Counted from the first letter of the stretch, positions 8,863 to 18,152 are shown. The stretch: 64,000 nucleotides of DNA from Caballeronia sp. NK8 (GCF_018408855.1 NZ_AP024326.1:1-64000); one strand, 5' to 3'. A program made the numbers and translations. Notes: generated from the sequence alone by a model not told the origin.

Positions 8863-10099
8863 AAAACGCACCCAGCGGCACAAAAAGCGTCAAAGCCGCC
8901 GTCCACTTCAAGAGATCCTTGAACGTTCTCTCATCTCCATGCAACTCAGCCAGAACAAGTCCGCCGCCCAGATGAAACGGACTCGCTGTAATCACGACGA
9001 TGCTCGTCGCCGATAGCGCCAACTGGATCGACGCAAGCAACGCGGACGGTTCGTTCGCCAGCGAGTGCGTCACTACCGGAATGACCAACCCGAGCACGAC
9101 CACTGACGAAGCCTCGAAATTCGCCATCAACGTGCCGAGGTACGTCATGCCCACGCGGACCAGCGATTGCTGTTCCAAATTTTGCAGCAGCTCGCCGGTC
9201 GCCTTCAATACGCCGACGTGTTCGAGCATGCCGATATAAATCAGAATGCCCGAGATCATCACGACCATGCTCCACGGCAGATCGGCGATGACCTTGCGCG
9301 GGTCCGCCCGAACCGCCATGTTGAGCAGAACGCCCATGGAAAACGCGCTAAGGCCGACATCGTGGTGTGTCAGCACCAGCGCGACAAAACCGAGCAACGC
9401 GGCGAGCGCGGCCCATTGCTGCCAGGTCAGTGCGAGTCGCGACGAGACCGCTCCCGAAGCGCTTTCCGAAGGGGTGTTGCGTCTTCTGCCGCGCGCGATC
9501 AATTCCGCTCCGCCAAACGCGAAGAACGCCAGGAGCGCGAAGGTGAAATTGATCCCGAGCTGACAGAAGAAAAAGTGCATGGGAAGGAGCGTCACGCCGC
9601 CCTTGGCCGCTTGCGCGGCGACCACCTTCGCCCACGGATTCAACGGCGACAATCCGCCGATACATCCGCCCTGAATGGTCACGATGCCCATCAACGCCGG
9701 GCGGATTTTCTCGCGCCGCGCAATCTCCAGCGCAACCGGCAACGTGATGACGAGCGCGGCGATCGGCAACGCGCCCAATGCGCAGATACAGGCGGTAAGG
9801 GCACACGTCGTCCACGGCAGCAGCCATGGCCGCCCGCGAGACATCGCGGCAGCCTGATGCACGATCAGTTCCGCAAGTCCGCTATCGCGCACGAGATTCC
9901 ACAGATACATCACGCCGAGAATCAGCATGACGAGATCGGTCGGGAAGGATGCGAATATCCGCTTTTGCGGAACGCTCGCGAGCACCGCCAGCAAGAAGCT
10001 CGCGGGAATGGCAACCAGCCCTAGATTGATGCCGCGCCACAGGCTGATCGCAAATACGACCACCAGCAGGACAAGCGCAACGATATGGATGTTGGTCAT
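8855..10099 (-). CDS. MatC/SLC13-like dicarboxylate transporter
   Basis: 414 residues, very hydrophobic, with about 11-12 membrane segments starting at IHIVALVLLVVVF. The N-terminal half resembles MatC dicarboxylate carriers (malonate and related acids) of the ion-transporter superfamily, with the motif GGLSPLNPWAKVV in a re-entrant-loop position. It would import an organic acid across the inner membrane. The start at 10099 is preceded by GGGGAGA at good spacing. It is divergent from the aconitase X genes, and palindromes lie between them, so the acid is probably handled by aconitase X. The exact substrate is not known. Confidence 0.75.
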   Translation of the reverse strand: MTNIHIVALVLLVVVFAISLWRGINLGLVAIPASFLLAVLASVPQKRIFASFPTDLVMLILGVMYLWNLVRDSGLAELIVHQAAAMSRGRPWLLPWTTCALTACICALGALPIAALVITLPVALEIARREKIRPALMGIVTIQGGCIGGLSPLNPWAKVVAAQAAKGGVTLLPMHFFFCQLGINFTFALLAFFAFGGAELIARGRRRNTPSESASGAVSSRLALTWQQWAALAALLGFVALVLTHHDVGLSAFSMGVLLNMAVRADPRKVIADLPWSMVVMISGILIYIGMLEHVGVLKATGELLQNLEQQSLVRVGMTYLGTLMANFEASSVVVLGLVIPVVTHSLANEPSALLASIQLALSATSIVVITASPFHLGGGLVLAELHGDERTFKDLLKWTAALTLFVPLGAFFI

Positions 10100-10234
10100 A
10101 CCGGTGTCTCCCCTCGATTTGTTTTTCGACGCGGGAACGTTCGGCGCATTGATGCGCACGCGGACTCACGCCGGCGGGAACGAAAATGCTGCGATGTTCT
10201 GGGTCAGACATGTGGCTCAAATGTTGTATTAGCT

Positions 10235-10246
10235 TGTATCAATACA
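10235..10246. promoter_or_regulatory. Putative GntR operator upstream of the transporter
   Basis: TGTAT-CA-ATACA is a perfect palindrome, of the TTGTAT / ATACAA type bound by HutC-like GntR regulators. It lies 136 bases upstream of the transporter start. A GntR gene is encoded at 12199-13047. Confidence 0.5.
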
Positions 10247-10384
10247 TCACGATGCATGCTATCGCCGTGCTTTCGCACCTGTCAACTGGTGGAATCGCCG
10301 ACGCCGTGCGACCCGCCGCCCGGTGCCAATGACGGGTCGACGCGTGTTGACATCGGTAAAGCACGTCGTTACTATCCGCCTATC

Positions 10385-10408
10385 TTGTCTTAATACAATA
10401 TAAGACAA
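10385..10408. promoter_or_regulatory. Inverted repeat upstream of aconitase X genes
   Basis: TTGTCTTA, eight bases (ATACAATA), TAAGACAA: perfect 8-base arms. Inside it, TTGTCTTAATACAA also resembles a GntR half-site pair. It lies 45 bases upstream of the aconitase X large-subunit start, where a repressor would block transcription. Confidence 0.55.
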
Positions 10409-10452
10409 TCAAGGTGTAGTTTTCAGCGACGATATCCGTAGGGAGATTGCGA

Positions 10453-11688
10453 ATGCTGCTCGACGATGAAGAGACCGCCATGCTCAATGGAGAGCAAGGC
10501 AAGGTCCTGCAAATGGCCATGCGCCATCAGATACAGGTCGGCGAATTCTTCGGTGCGCGTGATTTCGTGCCGGTCACGCAGGCGCACATCATGGCCGATA
10601 CCGAGAGTCTCGGACAGGCGGGCGTCATGTGGCTAGAGCGGCTTTCCGAATTCGGCGATGGCCGTCACACCGTGCGTATTCCGACCATCACCGATCCGCG
10701 TGGCACCGATTTTTCGAAGGCCAGCGATCTCGGTCAGCGCGACTGGATGGTCGAGCTCGAACGCCGCACGATTCACGCGTTCGAGCGCCTGGGCGTCAGC
10801 ATGACCGACACCTGCATCAACTATCAAACCGTGCTTGCGGCCACGCGCGGCGAACACGTCGCGTTCGGCGATACCGGCGTCGTGATCTATTCGAACTCGG
10901 TGAGCGGCGCGCGCACGAATTTCGAAGGCGGCCCGTCTGCGTTGTCCGCTGGTCTCACGGGACGCACGCCGCGTTATGGTTTTCATCTCGATGAGAAACG
11001 CCGTGCGACAAAGCGTTTTCGCGTCGATTTCACGCCGCGCACGCTCAACGAATGGGGCGCCCTCGGCGGCGTGATCGGCCGTCTTGCCGGCAATTACTGG
11101 GAAGTGCCGGTGATCGAAGGCATCGAGGCCGCGCCGACTTCCGACGACCTCAAGCACTTCGGCGCGGCGATGGCGAGTTACGGATCGATCGCGCTGTTTC
11201 ATATCGTCGGCATTACGCCGGAAGCGTCGCGGCTCGAAGATGTCGGCGGCGATGCGTTGCCGGTGCATCATCGTATCGGACGCGCGGAAATCGAAGCGCT
11301 GACCGCGAGTTACGCGGTCTCGAAGCAAGTGGACGTCGTGGTCTTTTCCGCGCCGCAACTGAGTCTTTACGAACTGCGCGCGCTCGCTGATCTCTGCGAT
11401 GGCCGCACCTTCAAGGTGCCGATGCTCGCGATCACGAGCCCGCAAGTCGTGCCCGATGCCGAGCGGTTCGGTTATACGCGCCGCATCGAAAAAGCGGGCG
11501 GCACGGTGCTCGCGGGCATGTGCTTTTATCAGTCGTATGCGCGCGAGATGTCCGAGGCGAAGGGCTGGAAAACGCTCGCCACCAACAGCGCGAAGCTGGT
11601 GAATATTCTCGGCGGATACGGCTATACACCGATGCTGGCATCGATGCAGGCATGCATCGACGCAGCCGTGACAGGAGAACTCGCATGA
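10453..11688 (+). CDS. Aconitase X, catalytic (large) subunit
   Basis: 411 residues matching the aconitase X catalytic domain (formerly DUF521), with landmarks MLNGEQGKVLQMAM near the start, SNSVSGARTNFEGGPSALS in the middle and ATNSAKLVNILGGYGY near the end. Known members dehydrate hydroxylated acids such as cis-3-hydroxyproline, or act in mevalonate metabolism, using a cluster or metal at the interface with a small swivel subunit. The ATG at 10453 has GGAGA six bases upstream; a TTG at 10447 is an alternative. The stop overlaps the next start in ATGA, so the two subunits are translationally coupled. Which hydroxy acid is used here cannot be told from sequence. Confidence 0.85.
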   Translation: MLLDDEETAMLNGEQGKVLQMAMRHQIQVGEFFGARDFVPVTQAHIMADTESLGQAGVMWLERLSEFGDGRHTVRIPTITDPRGTDFSKASDLGQRDWMVELERRTIHAFERLGVSMTDTCINYQTVLAATRGEHVAFGDTGVVIYSNSVSGARTNFEGGPSALSAGLTGRTPRYGFHLDEKRRATKRFRVDFTPRTLNEWGALGGVIGRLAGNYWEVPVIEGIEAAPTSDDLKHFGAAMASYGSIALFHIVGITPEASRLEDVGGDALPVHHRIGRAEIEALTASYAVSKQVDVVVFSAPQLSLYELRALADLCDGRTFKVPMLAITSPQVVPDAERFGYTRRIEKAGGTVLAGMCFYQSYAREMSEAKGWKTLATNSAKLVNILGGYGYTPMLASMQACIDAAVTGELA

Positions 11689-12179
11689 ACGAAATCGTGC
11701 TTGTCGCGCGTCACGCGCTCGGCAATAAAGTGTCGGCGGAAGCGCTGGTTGCAAGCGACGGCTTCTCCGCCCGCTACGATCTGAACCGTCTGGAAGGCGT
11801 CTTTTCGCGGCCGTCGCACAAGCTCGTGGGGCAATCGTATATCGGCCGGGTACTCGTGCTCGATACGGCGAAAGGCGGTGTCGCCAGCGCGTGGATGTTG
11901 CACGAGATGCAGTCGCGCAACATGGCGCCGGCGGCAATCGTGTTCAACACGGTGAACCCGATTCTCGCGCAAGGCGCGGCCCTCGGCGATATCTCGATGA
12001 TCGCAGGTTTCGATTGCGACGTGACGGCCGTCGTGCCGCATGGCGCGTTCGTCGAGATCGATCCTGCAACGAAAACGCTGCGCGTGTTGCGCGCGGCAGC
12101 GGGCGAACCTGCTTCGGCGACGTTCGCGCAAGGGCAGCAGGGCACGTCGACGGTGCATGTGAAACCTGCGCATCGTTAA
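11685..12179 (+). CDS. Aconitase X, swivel (small) subunit
   Basis: 164 residues matching the aconitase X swivel domain (DUF126). Landmarks are the pivot KLVGQSYIGRVLVLDTAKGG and AAIVFNTVNPILAQGAALGD. The small domain closes over the active site of the large subunit and supplies a catalytic serine in this family. The two-gene arrangement marks a split-subunit enzyme, whereas some relatives are single fused chains. It converges on the GntR regulator gene, with a strong hairpin between them. Confidence 0.85.
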   Translation: MNEIVLVARHALGNKVSAEALVASDGFSARYDLNRLEGVFSRPSHKLVGQSYIGRVLVLDTAKGGVASAWMLHEMQSRNMAPAAIVFNTVNPILAQGAALGDISMIAGFDCDVTAVVPHGAFVEIDPATKTLRVLRAAAGEPASATFAQGQQGTSTVHVKPAHR

Positions 12180-12190
12180 ACGAGCCAGCG

Positions 12191-12219
12191 TCGCACGGTC
12201 ACGCCGCGTGATCGTGCGA
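12191..12219. terminator. Hairpin between convergent genes
   Basis: TCGCACG-g-TCACG, loop CCG, CGTGA-t-CGTGCGA forms a strong stem between the aconitase X small subunit and the GntR gene, overlapping the latter's last codons. There is no long T-run, so termination is likely but not certain. Confidence 0.45.
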
Positions 12220-13047
12220 TGCCGCGCCGTTCACGTTCTTGATCGACGAGCCCACCGGCAACGGTCCTTGCACGCTCAGCGTGAATTCGTAGTTCTCCGG
12301 ACGAATATGAAACGACGTGCGTTCCAGCAGCAGGCCGTTTCCATCGAACGATTCGCGGTCCATCACGAGCAGTGCGGCACGCGGCGAAAGCCCGAGCGCC
12401 CGCCCGACCGACGTACCCGCCGAACACGCGCGAATGCGAATCTGCGCCTGGGCTACGGGCATCGCGAGCAGATTTTCGAGCAGCACGTAGATGGGGTTGC
12501 GGTTCGCCTGCTCCCAGGTGAGCCCGCTTGCCTGCGGCGGCAGATACGACACGACGAGCGCGATCGGCTCGCCATCGACGAGATAGAGCCGCTTGAGGCG
12601 AAAGCAATCACTTTCGCCTTCGTCTTTCCCGAATGCCTGCCGCAAGGGTTCCGGCGTGCTCACGGGTCCGAACTCCAGCAGCTTCGTCTTTGGCTCCACC
12701 CCTTGTGCAACCAGGGCATCGTAGAAGCCGCGCATCGGCTTCAGATCATGGACGAACTTGTTGCGCGAGACGAAGGTGCCTTTGCCTTGCTTGCTGACGA
12801 CATACCCGTCCGCAAGCAACTGCGCGATGGCCTGCCGAACGGTCACGCGACTCACGTCGAAACGTTGCGTCAGCTCGCTTTCGGCGGGAAGTTTGCTATC
12901 GGTCGCGAAGGTGCCTGCGTCGATCTCCGCGCGGAGACGATCCGCAATCTGGATATAAAGCGCGGTGGCGCTGTCGCGATTGAGCAGTGGTTCCTTCGTC
13001 GTTTTGCCGCGTTTCGGAGCGGCGCGTTTGCTGGAATTGCCTTGCAT
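12199..13047 (-). CDS. GntR-family (HutC type) transcriptional regulator
   Basis: 282 residues from the ATG at 13047. Residues about 25-95 form the GntR winged helix (LPAESELTQRFDVSRVTVR, then GKGTFVSRN), and about 105-270 an effector-binding UTRA domain (HIRPENYEFTLS near the end). It probably represses the transporter and aconitase X genes and is released by their substrate. Candidate operators lie at 10235-10246 and 10385-10408, and TTGTAT/ATACAT half-sites occur upstream of its own gene near 13099-13130, suggesting autoregulation. The start follows AAAGG at acceptable spacing; a longer frame upstream lacks support. Confidence 0.85.
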   Translation of the reverse strand: MQGNSSKRAAPKRGKTTKEPLLNRDSATALYIQIADRLRAEIDAGTFATDSKLPAESELTQRFDVSRVTVRQAIAQLLADGYVVSKQGKGTFVSRNKFVHDLKPMRGFYDALVAQGVEPKTKLLEFGPVSTPEPLRQAFGKDEGESDCFRLKRLYLVDGEPIALVVSYLPPQASGLTWEQANRNPIYVLLENLLAMPVAQAQIRIRACSAGTSVGRALGLSPRAALLVMDRESFDGNGLLLERTSFHIRPENYEFTLSVQGPLPVGSSIKNVNGAASHDHAA

Positions 13048-13229
13048 GGATTGCCTTTGAGCTAGCGTCGTGTGTCCGCGACAAGAAACGTAACACACAT
13101 GTATTCGGATAATAAGACATGCTCATACAAGTTGCAATCGCTAGGGCTTTCCACGGCTGGCGCGTGACGATGAAATCCGTAAACTCGCGCTACGCTCAGA
13201 CCGGCCATCAGTCATAAGGCAGCGCGATC

Positions 13230-14138
13230 ATGACTCTGCAACAGTTGGAGACTTTCTTCTGGACCGTGAAGCTCGGCAGCTTTGCTGCCGCCGCCGAGCG
13301 CCTGTACGCGACGCAATCCGCCGTGTCCATGCGCGTGCGTGAACTCGAACGCACGCTGGGCGTCGAGTTGTTCGACCGCACGCATCGCACGGCGCGGCTC
13401 ACGCCGAAGGGCCGCGAACTGATGGATTATGCGAGCCGCATTCTCGATCTCTCGACTGAACTGGAGCATCGGATCGGCGCGCCCGAAGCGGTGTCGGGCA
13501 CGGTGCGCTTCGGCGTTGCGGAAGTCGTCACGACGACATGGCTGCCACGTCTCATCACGACGATTGCGGAACGCTATCCGAATGTGCGTCTGGAAATCGA
13601 AGAAGCGCTGACTGCGGAATTGATGGCGAGTCTGCATCAGGCCGAACTGGAGCTCGTGCTCGCGCCGGGGCATACGCGCACACCGGAGATATCGACACTC
13701 TCGCTCGGCAACGTTGATTTCCAGTGGATGGCAAGTCCCGCGCTGGGCCTCGACGCGCGCACGTACAAGCCCCACGAACTGGCCGAGTATCCGATCATCG
13801 GCATGAAGCAATCGTCGTTTCATTACGCCGCGCTGGAGGACTGGTTCCTCACGGAACATGTGCGATGCCGCTATCTCGCGCGTTGCAAAAGCGTGGCCGT
13901 TGCGGCGTCGATGACGATTGCGGGCATGGGCGTGTCGTATCTGCCGGTGCGCTCGTACAGGCACGAGATCGAGCAGAACAAGCTCGCGATCGTGCAGGTG
14001 GAAAATCCGTTGGAGCCGGTCGAATTCATCGCGGCATGTCCCGCCGGGCATTCTTATTCGCTCGCTCGCGCGATTGCGGAACTGGCCCGCGAAGTCAGCG
14101 ATTTCGAGTGCATCAGGACCACGGCTTCGTCGCGATAA
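13230..14138 (+). CDS. LysR-type regulator of the Rieske oxygenase genes
   Basis: 302 residues. The N-terminal helix-turn-helix (LETFFWTVKLGSFAAAAERL, then LGVELFDRTHRTARLTPKG) is followed by a periplasmic-binding-like effector domain. Residue pattern and length are typical of the family. It lies 160 bases upstream of the oxygenase reductase in the same direction, and divergent from the GntR gene, so it most likely activates the oxygenase operon in response to its aromatic or heterocyclic substrate. It shares clear similarity with the LysR protein at 19654-20550, suggesting duplicated regulators in one pathway. Confidence 0.85.
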   Translation: MTLQQLETFFWTVKLGSFAAAAERLYATQSAVSMRVRELERTLGVELFDRTHRTARLTPKGRELMDYASRILDLSTELEHRIGAPEAVSGTVRFGVAEVVTTTWLPRLITTIAERYPNVRLEIEEALTAELMASLHQAELELVLAPGHTRTPEISTLSLGNVDFQWMASPALGLDARTYKPHELAEYPIIGMKQSSFHYAALEDWFLTEHVRCRYLARCKSVAVAASMTIAGMGVSYLPVRSYRHEIEQNKLAIVQVENPLEPVEFIAACPAGHSYSLARAIAELAREVSDFECIRTTASSR

Positions 14139-14298
14139 ATGGTGCGGCGCGCCATGACACATCAAGTTTCCTGATGTTTTTTCGCGCAAATTACTCGTTT
14201 GAGTTCATGTGCCGTCACGCCTAACCTTTTCTTCAAGCACAGCGCGCGTTCCCACACGACCCGCACCGACTGTTGCTGCGAGATAAGGAGAGAGACAC

Positions 14299-15318
14299 AT
14301 GGAAACGGTCCTCACGCGCGAGGAGGCGGTTGCTCGTCCGGACGATGAACGGCAGAAGAAACTGTATGTCACGCTGAAGTCCATTACCTCGCTGGCCGAC
14401 GACATCAACGCATTCGAATTCGTGAGCGCCGATGGCGAGCCGTTGCCCGCGTTCACGGCGGGTTCGCATATCGACGTACACCTCCCCGACGCAACCATTC
14501 GACAATACTCGCTCTGCAATTTGCCTGACGAACGACATCGCTATGTGGTCGCCGTGCTGCGCGATCCGGCAGGGCGCGGCGGGTCGGTCGCGATGCACGA
14601 CACCTTGCGAGCGGGCCATAAGCTCTTTGTTTCAGCGCCGCGCAATCACTTCGCGCTATCGAAATCGGCGCGCAGACATGTGTTTATCGCGGGTGGAATC
14701 GGCATCACGCCGGTCATGGCGATGATCGCGGAAGTGCGAAAGCGCGGCGAACCGTTCCATCTCTTCTACTGCGCGCGCAGCTCGCAACGTGCCGCGTTTC
14801 TCGATCGCCTGAAGACGCTCATCGAGCGCGGCGATGTCTCGCTGCACTTCGATAACGGCGATCCGCGCAATGGACTCGATCTTGTATCGACGCTCGAAAG
14901 ACGGCCCGCCGATACGCATCTCTACTACTGCGGCCCCGGCCGCTTCATGGACGCAATCGAAGCCGCCAGTGCGCATTGGCCCGCGGGCACGCGTCATTGC
15001 GAACGCTTTTCCGCAAGCGGCGCGATCAAGGAAAGCCAGGCAACGACCGAAACTGAGACACCCTTCGATATCGAACTGCGGCGTTCGCAAAAAATCCTCA
15101 CGGTGCCACCAGGCGAATCCATCGTCGATGTCATGCGCGCAAACGGCGTGGAAGTCGATACGTCGTGTTGCGAAGGTTATTGCGGCACGTGCATGACGCG
15201 CTATCTCGCGGGGGAACCGCTGCATCGCGACACCGTGCTCGACGACGAGGACCGCGAGGAATTCGTAATGATCTGCTGCTCGCGTTCGAAGTCGCCGATG
15301 CTGGTGCTTGATCTTTGA
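14299..15318 (+). CDS. Rieske oxygenase reductase (PDR/VanB type)
   Basis: 339 residues in phthalate-dioxygenase-reductase order: flavin-binding domain (RQYSLCNLPDE), NAD-binding domain (FIAGGIGITPVMAMI and YYCGPGRFM), and a C-terminal [2Fe-2S] ferredoxin domain. The cluster cysteines are in CCEGYCGTCMTRYL, with the last in ICCSRS. It passes electrons from NADH to the oxygenase encoded next. A strong AAGGAG precedes the start. The leader before it is about 160 bases. Family is VanB-like; the substrate is set by the oxygenase. Confidence 0.9.
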   Translation: METVLTREEAVARPDDERQKKLYVTLKSITSLADDINAFEFVSADGEPLPAFTAGSHIDVHLPDATIRQYSLCNLPDERHRYVVAVLRDPAGRGGSVAMHDTLRAGHKLFVSAPRNHFALSKSARRHVFIAGGIGITPVMAMIAEVRKRGEPFHLFYCARSSQRAAFLDRLKTLIERGDVSLHFDNGDPRNGLDLVSTLERRPADTHLYYCGPGRFMDAIEAASAHWPAGTRHCERFSASGAIKESQATTETETPFDIELRRSQKILTVPPGESIVDVMRANGVEVDTSCCEGYCGTCMTRYLAGEPLHRDTVLDDEDREEFVMICCSRSKSPMLVLDL

Positions 15319-15412
15319 AACGCCTTTTCATGCGGTTTCAGTAAGTACACGCGGAGCGACTGGTTCCGCTCGAATCAACGTTCCCCACTCATCGAGAAAG
15401 AGGACGCGCGTC

Positions 15413-16528
15413 ATGAGCACATTCGAATATGTGAAGGATTGCTGGTATCCGATCGGCTTTTCGTCGGAGTTTGCTATCGGCCAGTTGCAGGGGCACAAGA
15501 TCGTCAATCGCCCCATTGTGATGTGGCGAGCCGAGAGCGGCGATGTCGTCGCGTTCGACGATCGCTGCTGCCACAAGCGCTTTCCGCTTTCACAAAGCAG
15601 GCTGCTCGATAACGGTCAGCTCGAATGCGCGTATCACGGCTTGTGCTACGACGCGGCGGGCCAGTGCGTGGCGATTCCATCCGCACCCGACAAGCCGATT
15701 CCACCGCAAGCCCGGCTGAGCGTCGTGCCCGTGCGCGAACAGGACGGCGTGGTCTGGATCTGGCCGGGCAACATCGCGGCTTCGCAGCGCTGTGAGCCGC
15801 CGCGCACGCCCGAGGTCACCGATGCGGAGAACCTGTCGATCGGCTCGCCCGAACCGCTTTACGTGCCCGCGAATTACTTGTTGCTGATCGAAAATCTGCT
15901 GGACATCACGCACTTTTATCCGCTGCACGACGGCAATATCGGCGATAAGGAAAACAGCAAGATTCCGGTGGACCTCGAAGAAGGCGACAGCGAAGGCTAC
16001 ACATTCGTGCGTACGACGCGCCACGTGCATGGCTATCGACAACCGCCGTATCTGAAGGAATGGTTTCTGTATGACGAAGTGGAGCGCGTTCACACACATT
16101 GCATGGTCACGCCAGGAGTCACGCGCGTGGTGATGCGCGTCGCGCCCGAGGGAGAACTCGGCACGGACAAGGAACGCGGATATACGCTTCTGCATCTCCA
16201 CTTGCCGGTCGATGAACGCAACCTCGTGTGGCGCTGGAACGTGTCGTGCAAGAATTGGCACACCACATTGAGCGATGCGAACATGCCCACCGCGAAGAAG
16301 GTCGCGGAGATGTTCCCGGCGGTCGTCGCGCAGGATCAATGGGCGCTGGAGCGGCAGCAACGGATGATGGAATACCCGGACGATGGCTATTCCGAACTCT
16401 TTCTCAAGACCGACAAGGCATTGCGCCGCGCCCGTCAGATTCTTGTCGGTCTGCAGCGCAAGGAGCGCGAGCTTCAGATCAGCCCGGCAGGACAGAATGC
16501 GCCGGCGAACGAATCTGCGATGGCGTAA
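15413..16528 (+). CDS. Rieske [2Fe-2S] oxygenase, catalytic subunit (VanA type)
   Basis: 371 residues from the ATG at 15413; a longer frame upstream overlaps the reductase end and lacks a ribosome site. The Rieske cluster ligands are C52-x-H54 and C72-x2-H75 (RCCHKRF, CAYHGL). The mononuclear iron site is D164-x2-H167-x4-H172 in LLDITHFYPLH. The family is that of vanillate O-demethylase-like oxygenases, which hydroxylate or demethylate ring-bearing acids. Together with the reductase it makes a two-component enzyme in the cytoplasm. Substrate unknown; neighbours suggest a compound later handled as CoA thioesters. Confidence 0.88.
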   Translation: MSTFEYVKDCWYPIGFSSEFAIGQLQGHKIVNRPIVMWRAESGDVVAFDDRCCHKRFPLSQSRLLDNGQLECAYHGLCYDAAGQCVAIPSAPDKPIPPQARLSVVPVREQDGVVWIWPGNIAASQRCEPPRTPEVTDAENLSIGSPEPLYVPANYLLLIENLLDITHFYPLHDGNIGDKENSKIPVDLEEGDSEGYTFVRTTRHVHGYRQPPYLKEWFLYDEVERVHTHCMVTPGVTRVVMRVAPEGELGTDKERGYTLLHLHLPVDERNLVWRWNVSCKNWHTTLSDANMPTAKKVAEMFPAVVAQDQWALERQQRMMEYPDDGYSELFLKTDKALRRARQILVGLQRKERELQISPAGQNAPANESAMA

Positions 16529-16642
16529 ATCCTTGAGGTCACTGCCGCCTTTACCCGCCCTCCCGCGTGAAAGGCCCGCAAAAAAGGCCTGAAAACAAGC
16601 CTCCATACGAGAGAGCATCGACCCCGGTTCAGGAGACACACG

Positions 16643-18082
16643 ATGGAAACCCATGATTCCCCGCCGCTGGCGGCGAGGCCTCAAGCCGTCCCCGATCATC
16701 CGGACGAAGGCAAGACCCTGTTGCAGCGAGCGGTGTCTTCGTGCGTGTATCTGTTCGAACGCGTGATGCCGGATCCGTTCGTCATCGTCATTCTGCTCAC
16801 GGCGATGGTCGCGTGTTTCGCGCTCGTCTTCGCACCGAAGGGCACGCCGGAAGTGATCCTGACCGGCTGGTACAAAGGCATTTTCGGCATCTTCACCTTC
16901 GCGTTCCAGATGGTGCTCGTGCTCGTCACGGGCTATGCGCTCGCGAGCGCGCCGCTCATCAAATCGGGCTTGCGCAGCGTGAGCAAGCTCGCGGTGGGGC
17001 CGGTTTCCGCCGTGCTGCTCGTGTTCGGCGTCGGGGCTGTCGCGACCTTCCTGAACTGGGGCTTCGGCCTGGTCGTCGGCGCATTGTTGTCCAAGCAAGT
17101 CGCGCGGCAGGTGCGCATGGACTTCGCATGGCTCGTGGCCGCCGCGTATAGCTCATGGGTGCTGTGGGCGTTCACCGGCATGTCGAGTTCGATAGCGCTC
17201 TCTATCGCGTCGCCGGGCAATCCGCTCAATATCGTCGAGCAACATACGCACTCGGCGGTGCCGCTCGCGCATACGGTGTTCGCAGGATGGAACCTGCTCG
17301 CGGGCATCGCTGCAATGGTGCTGATTCCGGTCGTTTTCATCCTCATGCGTCCCGCCGATAAAGACGTGATCGCCGCCGACGCCGCGTTGCTCGAAGCGGA
17401 AGACAAGAAGGTCGACGATACGGCCGATTCGCGCGCCGGGACTTTCGCGGGCCGGCTCGAACGCTCGCGCATCTGCGCCCTGTTTTTCGTGCTCGCCGGC
17501 GTGGGCTACCTGGCAATCCAGTGGACGCGTCACGGCGTGAGCCTGGACATCAACACGGTCATCTTTATCTTTCTGCTCGCAGGATTGTGTCTGCACGGCA
17601 GTCCGCGGCGCTATGTCGGCGCGGTGACGGAGGCCGCGAAGGTCACGGGGCCGATGTTGCTGCAGTATCCGTTCTATGGCGGAATCATGGGCATCATGAG
17701 CGCGACCGCACTCGATGAAACTGTCGCGCATGCCTACATTCACATTGCTTCGAGCACGACGTTGCCGTTCCTGAGCTATCTCGCATCGGGCGTGATCACG
17801 TTGTTCATTCCGAGCGGCGGTGGTCACTGGGCGGTGCAGGGGCCGTTCACGATCCCCGCCGCCATGCAGCTCGGCGCCTCCTTGCCGGGCACGTCAATGG
17901 CGATTGCCGCGGGCGAAATGGCAGGCAGTCTGTTGCAGCCGTTCTGGGCGATTCCGGTCGTCGCTATCGCGGGCGTCGGCGTGCAGCGCGTGCTGGGCTT
18001 CACGCTGGTTATCTTTCTGACGGCGGGATCGCTGCTCGGCTTCGTGTATCTGTTCGTCGTGCCGGTGTGGGCGGGCACGTAG
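16643..18082 (+). CDS. AtoE-type short-chain fatty acid transporter
   Basis: 479 residues with about 12 membrane segments and the family landmarks FERVMPDPFVIVILLTA near the N-terminus, FLNWGFGLVVGALL in the middle and IPSGGGHWAVQGPF late. AtoE-type carriers import short-chain fatty acids such as acetoacetate or butyrate. Preceded by AGGAG at 16631. It lies after the oxygenase genes and before a strong terminator at 18110, so it probably ends that transcript and imports a small carboxylate related to the pathway. Confidence 0.85.
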   Translation: METHDSPPLAARPQAVPDHPDEGKTLLQRAVSSCVYLFERVMPDPFVIVILLTAMVACFALVFAPKGTPEVILTGWYKGIFGIFTFAFQMVLVLVTGYALASAPLIKSGLRSVSKLAVGPVSAVLLVFGVGAVATFLNWGFGLVVGALLSKQVARQVRMDFAWLVAAAYSSWVLWAFTGMSSSIALSIASPGNPLNIVEQHTHSAVPLAHTVFAGWNLLAGIAAMVLIPVVFILMRPADKDVIAADAALLEAEDKKVDDTADSRAGTFAGRLERSRICALFFVLAGVGYLAIQWTRHGVSLDINTVIFIFLLAGLCLHGSPRRYVGAVTEAAKVTGPMLLQYPFYGGIMGIMSATALDETVAHAYIHIASSTTLPFLSYLASGVITLFIPSGGGHWAVQGPFTIPAAMQLGASLPGTSMAIAAGEMAGSLLQPFWAIPVVAIAGVGVQRVLGFTLVIFLTAGSLLGFVYLFVVPVWAGT

Positions 18083-18109
18083 TCCGGCTATTTCACTGAT
18101 CCGTTCGAT

Positions 18110-18152
18110 GATGCCCGCGCGCTTCACACCCGCGCGGGCATCGGCATTTTTA
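18110..18152 (+). terminator. Rho-independent terminator
   Basis: GATGCCCGCGCG, loop CTTCACACC, CGCGCGGGCATC: a perfect 12-base stem, followed by GGCATTTTTA. It closes the oxygenase-transporter transcript. Confidence 0.85.

Noticed and set aside
9167..10024. Plus-strand frame of about 285 codons opposite the transporter
   Set aside because: Composition (Arg, Gln, His-rich) is that of an antisense frame; the transporter on the other strand has clear membrane segments.
10633..11937. Minus-strand frame of over 430 codons opposite aconitase X
   Set aside because: Antisense shadow; the aconitase X subunits on the plus strand are unmistakable.
13212..14189. Minus-strand frame of 325 codons opposite the LysR gene
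   Set aside because: Arg/His-rich, no family; the LysR frame is clearly the real one.
15590..17098. Minus-strand frame of about 500 codons across the oxygenase and transporter genes
   Set aside because: Spans two convincing genes on the other strand and has no domain.
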